Source: Paenibacillus_AA sp045062745 (lineage in GTDB: Bacteria; Bacillota; Bacilli; Paenibacillales; NBRC-103111). Taken from it: DNA of 64,000 bases. The notes beneath the pieces were generated by a model. It made no database searches, was not told the origin of the DNA, and worked only from the letters and a program-made list of their open reading frames with translations. The position numbers and the translations under genes are program-made. The stretch lies in NCBI RefSeq assembly GCF_045062745.1, contig NZ_JBJGED010000007.1, positions 237,756 to 301,755 on the forward strand, read 5' to 3'. Below are positions 42,029 to 50,978 of this stretch, piece by piece (positions within the stretch are counted from its first letter, which is position 1; each line of letters starts with the position of its first letter).

Positions 42029-44368
42029 ATGCGCGGCAAGTGGCAGGCGCGTTCGGCTTGGAGACGACGCTCCGTGCTGGGCGGCAAAGGCCGGTTTTAC
42101 AAAAAGAGCTTGATCATGATGTTCGTCGTAGCGGGGATCCCCGGTCTCATCATGGGGGTGCTCGTCTACTGGATGGCGGGCGGCCGGGTGGAGGAAGAAC
42201 TGCTCCAGCTGCATTACCGGCAGATCGAGGAACGGTCGCACAATATCGACGACCAGCTGTCGAACCTAGAGCTGATGCTTGCGCATTGGGCGTTCGATCC
42301 GAAGTTCGACTACAATCTGAAGGACAGCAACTTCGTGCGGGAATACGACAAGACGGTGGACATCACGAAGACGCTGCTCGTCATGCAAGGCTCGAACGCG
42401 ATGGTGCGCAAAGCGGAGCTCGTCTTGTTCGGGGCGCGGCCCATCTTGTTCAACGCGGAATATTCCGTGATGAACGAGCAGACGGCGAAGGTGTACGAAC
42501 CGCTCGTTCGCGAGAAAAAGCCCGCATACTGGACGCAATGGTCGTTCGACGCGAACAGTCCGAACGCGAAGGAGCTCGTCCTCGTCCATCAAATTCCCGG
42601 AGGCAGTCTCGAACCGTTCGGCGCGCTGGTCGTCCGGTTCGATCGCGACAAGCTGTCCCGGATGCTTCGTACGATGACTCCGTACAACGACGGCTTGACG
42701 TTCCTCCTTCACGACTCGGGAAATGTATACGCTTACGCCGGTAGCGGTCCGGAGTCCTCCGGTTTGCTGGCGGCGCTTCGCGATCATATTGCGACGGCCG
42801 GTTCGGCGAAAGGGTTCTTTTTCTTCGATTGGAAAGATACGACCTATACGGTCTCGTACGGGTCGATGTCCCGGATCGCCGCCGACTGGACGTACGTATC
42901 GGCTTCGCCGATTACCGGCATTACGGCGCCCGTCATCCTGATCTCGAAGCTGATCATCGCGCTCAGCTGCGCTTCCTTGCTGCTCGCCTGCTTGCTCGCG
43001 TGGCTCGCTTCGCGCACGATCTACTCCCCGGTTAAGCGGCTCGTACACGTTCTCCTGGAGGGGAAAGCGGCGGCCGGAGCCGAGGACGAGTTCACGCTGA
43101 TCGAGCGGCAGTGGCACACCATGCACCGGGAGAGCCGCCAAATGAACACGCTGCTGTCGGAGCAGTTGCCCCATGTCCGGGAGAGCTTCCTTCACCAGCT
43201 CCTGCAAGGCTACATGTACGCCTACTCGGAAGCCGATCTGCTGAACCGGATGGAGCGGTACAAGTGGGAGACGGCCGACCGGCAATTCATCATCGTCTAT
43301 GTGCGGCTGAACGGGATGGCGAACGAGGAAGGGAAGTTCCGGTACGGCGACGAAGGGCTCGTGACGTTCGCCGCCGTCAATATGATCGGGGAGCTCGCTT
43401 CCGAGCATTTCGAACAGTCGAGCGCGGTCAACTTCCACGACTTGTCGGCTGGGCTGCTGCTGATCGTGCCGAACGACCGGTCCTATGAGGACGAGCTGCT
43501 CGCCTTGGGACATCGCATAACCGAGGACATCAACCGGATCCTGAATATGCGGGTCACGATCGCGTACGGCCATCCGAAGCCACATTTGTCGGACCTGCCG
43601 CACGTGTTCGAGCGGGCGAGACAGGCGGCCGGCTACCGCAGCTTCGAATCCGGCAATCAGCTCATCGATGTGGAGCTGCACGATCCGGACGGGGAGGCCG
43701 AGTCCGAGCGTCATTATCCGTTCGCCGTGGAGCGGGAGCTCATTCAGGCGCTGCGCACCGGCCGGGAGGACGATGCCCTCGAGCTGCTGGAATCGTTCCT
43801 GCAGGCGCTGAGCGGCGGCGGGGCCAAAGAAATCGACGTCCAGCAAGGCGCCCTGCAGCTGCTCGGAAGCATCCAGCATGCGATGATGGCGTCCGGCATT
43901 CACCCGAACCGCCTGTTCCGGGGAGCGAACCCATATGAGCAGCTCTCGGCCATCCGAGAACCGAAGCTAATCCTGGCCTGGCTGCGGGACAAGGTGGCGC
44001 TGCCGCTCCTGAGAGAGCTGGCTTGCCGCTCCGACGCGCAGGCGAAGCGAATCATCGAGCAGGCAATGGCGTTTATCCAAGTTCATTATCACCAAGACAT
44101 CTCCCTCGACAATTGCGCCGACCACGTCGGTACGAATCCGTTCTATCTGAGCAAGACGTTCAAGCAGGTGACCGGCACCAACTTCATCGACTATCTCACC
44201 GAGCTGCGGATGGAGAAAGCGAAGGAGCTGCTTCGGGAGAGTGAGCTGAGAATCAACGATGTCGCCGAGCAGGTCGGCTATCAGCACAGTTATTTCAACC
44301 GCATCTTCAAAAAAGCGGAAGGCGTGACCCCGACGCGGTACCGCGAGCTTAGCCGGTCTTCGCAATAG
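42029..44368 (+). CDS. membrane-anchored AraC-family regulator
   Basis: The 779-residue protein has a helix at about 27-50 (SLIMMFVVAGIPGLIMGVLVYW), an extracellular Cache-like sensor region and a second helix at about 300-330. A long cytoplasmic region includes a degenerate cyclase-like segment (ILNMRVTIAYG). The C-terminal AraC domain reads ISLDNCADHVGTNPFYLSKTFKQ and INDVAEQVGYQHSYFNRIFKK. It probably senses a pectin-derived sugar and activates the flanking operons, both of which carry the same GTCCGATTGT box over the -35 element. GTGAAGGG precedes ATG 42029. Confidence 0.9.
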   Translation: MRGKWQARSAWRRRSVLGGKGRFYKKSLIMMFVVAGIPGLIMGVLVYWMAGGRVEEELLQLHYRQIEERSHNIDDQLSNLELMLAHWAFDPKFDYNLKDSNFVREYDKTVDITKTLLVMQGSNAMVRKAELVLFGARPILFNAEYSVMNEQTAKVYEPLVREKKPAYWTQWSFDANSPNAKELVLVHQIPGGSLEPFGALVVRFDRDKLSRMLRTMTPYNDGLTFLLHDSGNVYAYAGSGPESSGLLAALRDHIATAGSAKGFFFFDWKDTTYTVSYGSMSRIAADWTYVSASPITGITAPVILISKLIIALSCASLLLACLLAWLASRTIYSPVKRLVHVLLEGKAAAGAEDEFTLIERQWHTMHRESRQMNTLLSEQLPHVRESFLHQLLQGYMYAYSEADLLNRMERYKWETADRQFIIVYVRLNGMANEEGKFRYGDEGLVTFAAVNMIGELASEHFEQSSAVNFHDLSAGLLLIVPNDRSYEDELLALGHRITEDINRILNMRVTIAYGHPKPHLSDLPHVFERARQAAGYRSFESGNQLIDVELHDPDGEAESERHYPFAVERELIQALRTGREDDALELLESFLQALSGGGAKEIDVQQGALQLLGSIQHAMMASGIHPNRLFRGANPYEQLSAIREPKLILAWLRDKVALPLLRELACRSDAQAKRIIEQAMAFIQVHYHQDISLDNCADHVGTNPFYLSKTFKQVTGTNFIDYLTELRMEKAKELLRESELRINDVAEQVGYQHSYFNRIFKKAEGVTPTRYRELSRSSQ

Positions 44369-44410
44369 CTGCGTAAATGGGCGGCGCCCGCCGTCCCGTG
44401 TGCAAAGGCG

Positions 44411-44485
44411 GCAAAAAAGTGCAAACGGGGCCGCAGTCAGCTGCAAAAAAGTCCGATTGTCCGCAAATCCGCGCATCTCTACAAT
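44411..44485 (+). promoter_or_regulatory. promoter of the rhamnogalacturonan catabolic operon with GTCCGATTGT box
   Basis: TTGTCC (44457-44462), a 17-base spacer and TACAAT (44480-44485) form the promoter. The box CAAAAAAGTCCGATTGT (44444-44460) overlaps the -35 and matches that at 38255-38271. GCAAAAAAGT also occurs at 44411-44420, exactly 32 bases (about three helical turns) before its copy at 44443-44452, as for direct-repeat AraC sites. Confidence 0.65.
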
Positions 44486-44523
44486 AAGGCATAAGCGAAA
44501 AACGAAGCGAGGAGATGAGGGAT

Positions 44524-47115
44524 ATGAACGCGGAACGGGCAGTTGCCTTGCGTTGGTTGAACGGCAACGGTACGCCGTCGACGGCGGCCGGCACGACGTG
44601 GGGAATTCCTTGGATGGAAGGAGAGCTCCGGCGCGACGAGCCGCTTCGTCTCGTGGACGTGGACACCGTTGTGCCGCTGCCGATGCAGAGCTGGCCGACC
44701 GCCTACTGGCCGGACGGAAGCGTCAAATGGTCCGCGCATGCGGCGGTGCTCCCCGACGGGACCGGAGCGGGTTGTCGTTACGCGGTGAGCCGGGGGGAAG
44801 GTCCCGCACCGTGGCAGCGAGTTACGGTCACGGAGTCCGAGGAGACCGTGACGCTTGATACAGGCACGATCGCCGTAACGCTTGGCAAGCGCGGAGGTCG
44901 TCTGCTGCGCGGTATCGTGCGCCAAGGGGTTCGCCTCTGCGAGGGCGGCGACTTGATTTGCGTCGCGGAGAGCCGCAGCGGCTCGGCCGGCGAGCGTACG
45001 ATCCGGGAGCAGCGGTTTGAGAGCCGGGTCGAGAGCGCGGTCGTGGAGCAGGGCGGACCTGTGCGGGCCGTCGTCCGAGTGGACGGAAAGCATCGGGCCG
45101 TTGCCGGGACGCGGGAATGGCTGCCTTTCACGCTAAGATTTTATGCTTATGCCGGTGCAGACTCGATCCGGGTCGTCCATACGTTTTTCTACGACGGGAA
45201 CCCGGACGAGGACTTCATCCGCGGGCTCGGGGTCCGGTTCAGAGTACCGATGCGGGGGCCGTTGTACAACCGCCATGTCCGGTTCGCGGGCGATCGCGGC
45301 TACTTCGCCGAATCGCCGAAGACGCTGCACACCCGCCGCACGAAGGGCGCGTACCGGGAGCTGTTCGAGCGTCAGACCGCAGGGGAGCCGGTCGGCTTCG
45401 AACCCGATCGGGACGAATATTTCCTGCATCTGCTCGACGACTCGGCGACATGGGACAGCTTCAAGCTCGTTCAGTCCAGTTCCGACTATTACCGGGTCGC
45501 GAAGCGGACTGAGGCGGCATGCAGCTGGCTGAAGGCGGCCAAAGGACGCAGGGCCGGCGGACTCGCTTACATCGGCGGCGAAGGCGGCGGTTTGGCGGTC
45601 GGCCTTCGCGATTTCTGGGAGAAGGCTCCGTCCGGCTTCGAGACGCAAGGCATGTCGCAAGGAGAGGCAGAGCTCACGGTGTGGCTTTGGTCCCCGGATG
45701 CAGACCCGATGGATATGCGTCACTATGACACGAAGACGCATGTGGAATCGTCCTACGAAGGGGCCGAGGAGCTTCGCGCCACGCCATTCGGGATTGCCAA
45801 TACGAGCGAATGGACGCTATGGGGAACGGCCCATACGCCTAAGCGTGACGCTCTCGACGCCATGCTGGAGCTAGCCCGTCGACCGGCACAGCTCGTCTGC
45901 GAACCGGAGCACTATCATCGAACCGGGGCGTTCGGGTATTGGAGCTTGCCCGACCGGAGCACGCCGGCCCGAGCCGAGCTCGAAGATCGGCTGGACGGTA
46001 TCGTGGCGTTCTACAAGGAAGAGGTCGAGCAGCGGCGCTGGTACGGCTTTTGGGATTACGGGGATTTCATGCACAGCTACGATCCGGTTCGTCACGTCTG
46101 GAATTACGACTTGGGCGGATGCGCCTGGCAAAATACGGAGCTCGCAGCCAACATGTGGCTGTGGGTCATGTTCCTGCGCACCGGACGCGGCGACATCTAT
46201 CGGCTGGCGGAGGCGATGACACGGCATACGAGCGAGGTCGACGTCTACCACATGGGGGAATACGCCGGACTCGGGTCCCGGCACAACGTCGTGCACTGGG
46301 GCTGCGGCTGCAAGGAGGCCCGTATCGCGATGGCCGGCTTGCACCGCTATTATTATTACTTGACGGCCGATGAACGGATTGGAGATATTCTCGACGAAGT
46401 AAAGGACGCGGATTATACGACGGTGCATCTGGACCCGATGCGCGCCTATTTTCCGAAGGACGAGCATCCGACCCATGCGCGGGTCGGTCCCGATTGGGCC
46501 GCGTTCAGCTCCAACTGGATGACCCGCTGGGAGCGGTATGAGGATACATTCTACCGGGACAAAATCAAGGTCGGCATCGAATGCATCAAGCAGGCCAATT
46601 ACCGTCTCCTCTCCGGCCCTACCTACGGCTACTACCCGGCGACCGGCCGGCTGGCCCCGATGGGCGACGACAACTACGCCCGTCATATGGCGATCTGCAT
46701 GGGAGCGCCGCAAGTCTGGTTCGAGCTGGCCCGGATGCTGAACGATCCGGAATGGGAAGACATGCTGGCCGAGTTCGGCGTATATTACAACCTGCCTCAG
46801 GAGCGGAAGGACGAGCTCACGAACGGAGCGATCGGCGGCAAGAGCTTCGAGCATCCCGTTCTCAGTGCCGCGATCGCTGCGTTCGGCGCGTTCCACCGGC
46901 AGGATGCGGAGACCGCTCGTCGCGTCTGGACGATTCTGCTCGGCAATCCGTACGCGCGCGTCCGGCTGGGGGAAGAGGCGGAGCGCGTCACCTACATGAA
47001 TTCGCTGCGCGAGATCGATTGGATCAACACGAACGAAGCGGCTCAATGGTCGCTCAATACGGTTATCGCCCTGGAGCTGATTCCGGAGGCGCTCGCGGGG
47101 GAAGACGCAACATGA
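44524..47115 (+). CDS. YetA-like exo-rhamnogalacturonan lyase family protein (PL26, PcRGLX type)
   Basis: The 863-residue protein matches the PcRGLX/YetA family in size (B. subtilis YetA is about 860) and layout: an N-terminal beta domain (about 1-90), a central beta-sandwich (VRVVHTFFYDGNPDEDFIRGLGVRF) and a C-terminal alpha/alpha toroid (about 430-860; WYGFWDYGDFMHSYD, NTELAANMWLWVMFLRTG, YHMGEYAGLGSRHNVVHWGCGCKEARIAM). PL26 enzymes release unsaturated disaccharides from rhamnogalacturonan I. No signal peptide is present, so it should act on imported oligosaccharides. ATG 44524 is chosen over ATG 44515 because GAGGAG directly abuts the earlier one. Its stop overlaps the next start (ATGA). 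Confidence 0.88.
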   Translation: MNAERAVALRWLNGNGTPSTAAGTTWGIPWMEGELRRDEPLRLVDVDTVVPLPMQSWPTAYWPDGSVKWSAHAAVLPDGTGAGCRYAVSRGEGPAPWQRVTVTESEETVTLDTGTIAVTLGKRGGRLLRGIVRQGVRLCEGGDLICVAESRSGSAGERTIREQRFESRVESAVVEQGGPVRAVVRVDGKHRAVAGTREWLPFTLRFYAYAGADSIRVVHTFFYDGNPDEDFIRGLGVRFRVPMRGPLYNRHVRFAGDRGYFAESPKTLHTRRTKGAYRELFERQTAGEPVGFEPDRDEYFLHLLDDSATWDSFKLVQSSSDYYRVAKRTEAACSWLKAAKGRRAGGLAYIGGEGGGLAVGLRDFWEKAPSGFETQGMSQGEAELTVWLWSPDADPMDMRHYDTKTHVESSYEGAEELRATPFGIANTSEWTLWGTAHTPKRDALDAMLELARRPAQLVCEPEHYHRTGAFGYWSLPDRSTPARAELEDRLDGIVAFYKEEVEQRRWYGFWDYGDFMHSYDPVRHVWNYDLGGCAWQNTELAANMWLWVMFLRTGRGDIYRLAEAMTRHTSEVDVYHMGEYAGLGSRHNVVHWGCGCKEARIAMAGLHRYYYYLTADERIGDILDEVKDADYTTVHLDPMRAYFPKDEHPTHARVGPDWAAFSSNWMTRWERYEDTFYRDKIKVGIECIKQANYRLLSGPTYGYYPATGRLAPMGDDNYARHMAICMGAPQVWFELARMLNDPEWEDMLAEFGVYYNLPQERKDELTNGAIGGKSFEHPVLSAAIAAFGAFHRQDAETARRVWTILLGNPYARVRLGEEAERVTYMNSLREIDWINTNEAAQWSLNTVIALELIPEALAGEDAT

Positions 47116-47813
47116 CCGAGTCGAACCGTTCCCCCTTGATTCCCGCGGATTGGAAGCCGATTTACCGCAACCCGCTTGAATCCGCCGACGATGTCGATGG
47201 TTTCTTCATGGAGGGGGACGGCACTGTCACCTTCCCGATGAGACGCATGAGGCTGGAGAGTGTACGGGATCCGGCGGAAGGCCAGCTGGCCAATTTGGTG
47301 TTCTGGTGCCCGGAGCGGTTCCCTGCCGACTGTGCGGTAGCGTGGAATTTCTGGCCGATCCGGGAGCCGGGGCTCGCGATCCTGTTCCTGTCCGCTCAAG
47401 GCCGCCGCGGCGAAGACTTGTTAGATTCGGCGCTTGTGCCCCGATGCGGCATCTATGATCAGTACCATCACGGTGACATCGATGCGTACCACATCTCGTA
47501 CTATCGGCGCATGTACCCGGAGGAACGTCAGCTCCATACGAGCAATTTGCGAAAAAGCTACGGGTTCCACCTTGTGGCGCAAGGGGCCGACCCGATCCCG
47601 GGCGTGGCGGATGCAAGAGGTCCCTATCGGATGCTGTTGGTCAAACGGGACGGTCGGCTGCAGTTCTCTGTCAACGATTTGGTGCTGATTGACTGGCAAG
47701 ATGACGGCATAACCTATGGACCGTCCCTCGGCGGCGGAAGAATCGGCTTTCGCCAGATGGCGCCGCTGATCGCCGAATATGCGGAGCTGCACGTGTATGC
47801 GCCGCAAGAATAA
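47112..47813 (+). CDS. DUF1961 family protein, YesU-like
   Basis: The 233-residue protein corresponds to DUF1961, whose B. subtilis member YesU (about 220 residues) is encoded in the rhamnogalacturonan cluster and has a jelly-roll, lectin-like fold. Visible blocks: NPLESADDVDGFFMEGDG, LVFWCPERFPADCAVAWNFWPI, YDQYHHGDIDAYHISYYRR and RDGRLQFSVNDLVLIDWQDDG. Its start overlaps the stop of the YetA-like gene, so the two are coupled. Function is unproven; binding or trimming of rhamnogalacturonan fragments is the contextual guess. No signal peptide. Confidence 0.85.
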   Translation: MTESNRSPLIPADWKPIYRNPLESADDVDGFFMEGDGTVTFPMRRMRLESVRDPAEGQLANLVFWCPERFPADCAVAWNFWPIREPGLAILFLSAQGRRGEDLLDSALVPRCGIYDQYHHGDIDAYHISYYRRMYPEERQLHTSNLRKSYGFHLVAQGADPIPGVADARGPYRMLLVKRDGRLQFSVNDLVLIDWQDDGITYGPSLGGGRIGFRQMAPLIAEYAELHVYAPQE

Positions 47814-47859
47814 TGCGGCTGCGAGTCCAATAGGCCTAGAGCGAGGAGGAAGTATAGCT

Positions 47860-49161
47860 ATGAACAAGTCTGTGTTGGGGCAAGAGCCTTACTTGGCCGG
47901 AAGACTGAATATCGGGGCGGCAGGGCCCCGCTGCCGGATGCTGCTGGGCGACGTGAACGGGGACGGGCGCATGGAGCTGGTGCTCGTGCAGCCGGATGCC
48001 CGCAAGGATGTGCGCTATATCCCCCACCAGGTCCAATGCGTGACCGCATTCGACCTGGATGGCAACCTCTTGTGGCAGACGGGGGAGCCGACTACGAACG
48101 CCGGCAGCCAAGGCTCGGATTATCCGGCCCAGATCGCCGACATCGATGGTGACGGCCGGCTGGAGGTGCTGTGTGTCATGGATGGCCGGTTCGTCATTCT
48201 GGACGGACAGACGGGGCATGTGAAGTCGGCCCGCGAGCTGCCCGGCCCGCACGCCCATGATTGTATCATCGTCGCCAATCTGACTGGTGGGACGTATGCA
48301 GGGGACGTAATTTTGAAGGACCGGTATCATACGCTCTGGGCTATGGACCGCGACTTCAACTTGCTGTGGAAGCACGAGGGCAACCCGGGGCATTTCCCTT
48401 GGGTGTACGATCTCGACGGCGACGGGCGCGACGAGGTAATGGCCGGGTACGACTTGCTGGATCACGACGGGCGGCCGCTCTGGAGCTGCCGGGAGCTGGA
48501 GGACCACGCCGACTGCATCTGGGTCGGTGACGTGAACGGAGACGGCGAGCCGGAACTCGTCATCGGCGGAAGCGTTACGGTCATGTACGACCGCCACGGC
48601 AACGAGCTGTGGCGCTACACCGGGTCCGTCGAATCCCAGCACGTAGCGCTGGGCCGGTTCCGCGACGATCTGCCGGGGCTGCAAATTGCGGGCCTCGATC
48701 GCCTAGTGAGGGAGGACGACGGGAAGGGGCGTAAGGGCAAGGACGCCCTGTTCCTGCTGGACCGTGAGGGGAACGAGCTGTGGAAAGAAGACCGCTCGAC
48801 GGCCGGGTGGCTGACGATTATCGAGCCGCTGCGAGGCTGGGACGAGGGCGGGCTCGATCACATCCTGGCTTACCGGCGCGGCGGCGGAGTGCCGCCGACC
48901 TTGTACGACGGCCATATGAACCCGGTTGTGCAGTTCAATGCGGAGGGCTATGCCGTATATGGCGATCTGCTTGGCTGCGGGATGGTGCAAGTCATTATCT
49001 ACAATGACGAGACGGCCTCGATCTACTCCAGCCGTCCGCTCGAGCTGTCAGAAAAGTCAGGTCGACAGATTCCGCAGCCCAAGCGGCTATCCAGCTCTAC
49101 GTTGTACCCGGGCGGAGAAGTTCCCATCGGACAGAATACGAAGGAGATGAGCGCTAGATGA
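47860..49161 (+). CDS. calcium-binding beta-propeller protein, PL11 rhamnogalacturonan-lyase-like, cytoplasmic
   Basis: The 433-residue protein contains at least four DxDGD/DxNGD calcium loops: DVNGDGRMELV, DIDGDGRLEVL, DLDGDGRDEVM and DVNGDGEPELV. They alternate with DLDGNLLWQTGEP-like strands, giving a propeller like that of PL11 rhamnogalacturonan endolyases (YesW/YesX). It lacks the signal peptide and N-terminal beta-sandwich of secreted PL11 enzymes and is about 190 residues shorter than YesW, so it is either a trimmed intracellular oligosaccharide lyase or a non-catalytic FG-GAP-like protein. ATG 47860 follows GAGGAGGA. Its stop overlaps the GH51 start (ATGA). Confidence 0.72.
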   Translation: MNKSVLGQEPYLAGRLNIGAAGPRCRMLLGDVNGDGRMELVLVQPDARKDVRYIPHQVQCVTAFDLDGNLLWQTGEPTTNAGSQGSDYPAQIADIDGDGRLEVLCVMDGRFVILDGQTGHVKSARELPGPHAHDCIIVANLTGGTYAGDVILKDRYHTLWAMDRDFNLLWKHEGNPGHFPWVYDLDGDGRDEVMAGYDLLDHDGRPLWSCRELEDHADCIWVGDVNGDGEPELVIGGSVTVMYDRHGNELWRYTGSVESQHVALGRFRDDLPGLQIAGLDRLVREDDGKGRKGKDALFLLDREGNELWKEDRSTAGWLTIIEPLRGWDEGGLDHILAYRRGGGVPPTLYDGHMNPVVQFNAEGYAVYGDLLGCGMVQVIIYNDETASIYSSRPLELSEKSGRQIPQPKRLSSSTLYPGGEVPIGQNTKEMSAR

Positions 49162-50642
49162 CAGTAGTAAGGATGAACATACGGCCGGAAACGCCGGCTG
49201 GCAAGATCGATCGGGCGATCTACGGACATTTTGCAGAACATCTGGGGCGCTGCATCTATGAAGGCATCTGGGTCGGGACGGACTCTCCGATTCCGAATAC
49301 CGACGGGATCCGCGACGATGTTGCCGAAGCGCTTCGAAGGCTGCGCATCCCGGTGCTCCGCTGGCCCGGCGGCTGCTTCGCCGACGAGTACCATTGGCAG
49401 GACGGCATCGGTCCCGCCGAGCTTAGGCCCCGCATGATCAACACGCATTGGGGCGGCACCGTGGAGAACAATCACTTCGGCACGCACGAGTTTTTCCGGT
49501 TGTGCGAGCTCATCGGGGCGGAGCCGTATGTCAACGGCAACGTCGGCAGCGGCACCGTCTATGAGATGCAGCAATGGGTGGAATATATGACGTTCGACGG
49601 CGAATCGCCGATGGCGGACCTGCGCCGGGAGAACGGCCGGCCGGAGCCGTGGAAGCTCCGTTATTTCGGCGTCGGCAACGAGAACTGGGGCTGCGGTGGG
49701 AACATGCGTCCGGACTATTATGCCGACGAGTACCGCCGGTACGCCACGTATGTCCGCAATTACGGCGGCAACCGCATCTACAAGATCGCCTGCGGTGCGA
49801 ATGCCGCAGACAATAATTGGACCGAGGTGCTCATGCGTGAAGCCGCGCGGTTTATGGACGGCCTCAGTCTGCACTACTACACGCTTCCAACCGGGGAGTG
49901 GCATGAGAAAGGCTCTTCCACCGAATTCGACGTTTCCGGCTGGTTCAACACGCTCGAGCGAACGTTGTTCATGGAGGAATTGCTAGAGAAGCACAGCGCC
50001 ATCATGGACCGGTACGATCCGGACCGACGAGTCGGACTGATCGTGGACGAGTGGGGTACCTGGTATGACGTTGAGCCCGGTACGAATCCCGGTTTTCTGT
50101 ACCAGCAGAACACATTGCGGGATGCGCTCGTAGCCGGCGTCAACCTGCATTTGTTCCACAAGCACTGTCGGCGCGTGCGTATGGCGAATATCGCCCAGAC
50201 CGTCAACGTGCTGCAGGCGATGGTATTGACGGAAGGCGAACGGATGCTGCTGACGCCGACTTATCATGTGTTCGACATGTTCCAAGTCCACCAGGATGCG
50301 GAATCGATCCCTGTCGACTACGTCAGCCCGGACTATACGTACGAGGGCCGCACGATCCCTCAGCTGTCGGTATCGTGCTCGAGAGGGGCGGACGGGATCC
50401 TGAACTTGTCTCTCTGCAATCTGCATCACGCCGAAGGCGCGACAATCGAAGCGACTGTGCCCGGTCTTGCTTCGGCCGGCATAAGCGGACGCATTCTGAC
50501 CAACCGCGAGTTGAACGCGCATAATACGTTCAAGGAGCCGGAGACGGTGAAGCCGGAGCCGTTCGAATCCTACAACCTGCAGGACGGATCGCTCTCCGTC
50601 CAGCTGCCGCCGGCTTCGGTGGTCGTACTTAGGCTTGGGTAA
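49158..50642 (+). CDS. abfA: alpha-L-arabinofuranosidase, GH51
   Basis: The 494-residue protein matches intracellular GH51 arabinofuranosidases over its whole length: IYGHFAEHLGRCIYEGIW, VLRWPGGCFADEYHW, acid/base Glu175 in GVGNENWG and nucleophile Glu298 in VDEWGTW. A C-terminal beta-sandwich ends ...PPASVVVLRLG. It removes arabinofuranosyl side chains from arabinan or arabinogalactan decorating rhamnogalacturonan I. No signal peptide, as usual for this family. It overlaps the upstream gene by four bases and is part of the catabolic operon. Confidence 0.95.
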   Translation: MTVVRMNIRPETPAGKIDRAIYGHFAEHLGRCIYEGIWVGTDSPIPNTDGIRDDVAEALRRLRIPVLRWPGGCFADEYHWQDGIGPAELRPRMINTHWGGTVENNHFGTHEFFRLCELIGAEPYVNGNVGSGTVYEMQQWVEYMTFDGESPMADLRRENGRPEPWKLRYFGVGNENWGCGGNMRPDYYADEYRRYATYVRNYGGNRIYKIACGANAADNNWTEVLMREAARFMDGLSLHYYTLPTGEWHEKGSSTEFDVSGWFNTLERTLFMEELLEKHSAIMDRYDPDRRVGLIVDEWGTWYDVEPGTNPGFLYQQNTLRDALVAGVNLHLFHKHCRRVRMANIAQTVNVLQAMVLTEGERMLLTPTYHVFDMFQVHQDAESIPVDYVSPDYTYEGRTIPQLSVSCSRGADGILNLSLCNLHHAEGATIEATVPGLASAGISGRILTNRELNAHNTFKEPETVKPEPFESYNLQDGSLSVQLPPASVVVLRLG

Positions 50643-50672
50643 CTAATGAATAGGTTAAAGGAGGAGCGTCTG

Positions 50673-50927
50673 ATGTCTGAGTGGAACGGATGCAAAGGCT
50701 GCCTGGACCCGGAACAGATCGCGGCTGCGGAGCGGCTCTGGGATCGCGTCGTGCTGGGAGACGGGGATCTGGTGCCGGAGGCGCAATACCGGCAACGTCT
50801 ATCCCTCTGCGAGTCGTGCGACGCTTTGCTCGGAGGAACCACATGCCGGTATTGCGGCTGTCTGGTCCGCTGGAGAGCGAAGCTCGCGGCCTCCTCCTGT
50901 CCGTTTCCGCAAACGCCGAAGTGGTAG
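50673..50927 (+). CDS. small zinc-ribbon-like protein (DUF6171 type)
   Basis: The 84-residue protein has three cysteine pairs: CKGC near the N-terminus, CESC in the middle and CRYCGC near the C-terminus, ending in a short basic tail. I take it as the DUF6171 type of small cysteine-rich proteins found in Paenibacillus and relatives, whose function is unknown. A zinc-binding fold is likely. AAAGGAGGAG lies just before ATG 50673, a much better start than ATG 50646. It sits between two carbohydrate-active enzyme genes. Confidence 0.7.
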   Translation: MSEWNGCKGCLDPEQIAAAERLWDRVVLGDGDLVPEAQYRQRLSLCESCDALLGGTTCRYCGCLVRWRAKLAASSCPFPQTPKW

Positions 50928-50978
50928 CATTCTATTTTTTGCTGGCAGAGAAAAGAGAGGGAGAGGGGCGGAGAGGCG

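Noticed and set aside
40399..42087. 562-codon minus-strand frame
   Set aside because: It runs antisense through a binding-protein gene and its spacer; composition is Arg/Leu/His-rich with no motif.
42266..43903. 545-codon minus-strand frame
   Set aside because: Antisense to the membrane AraC regulator, which has clear domains and a ribosome binding site.
45871..47046. 391-codon minus-strand frame
   Set aside because: Antisense to the YetA-like gene; no recognisable domain.
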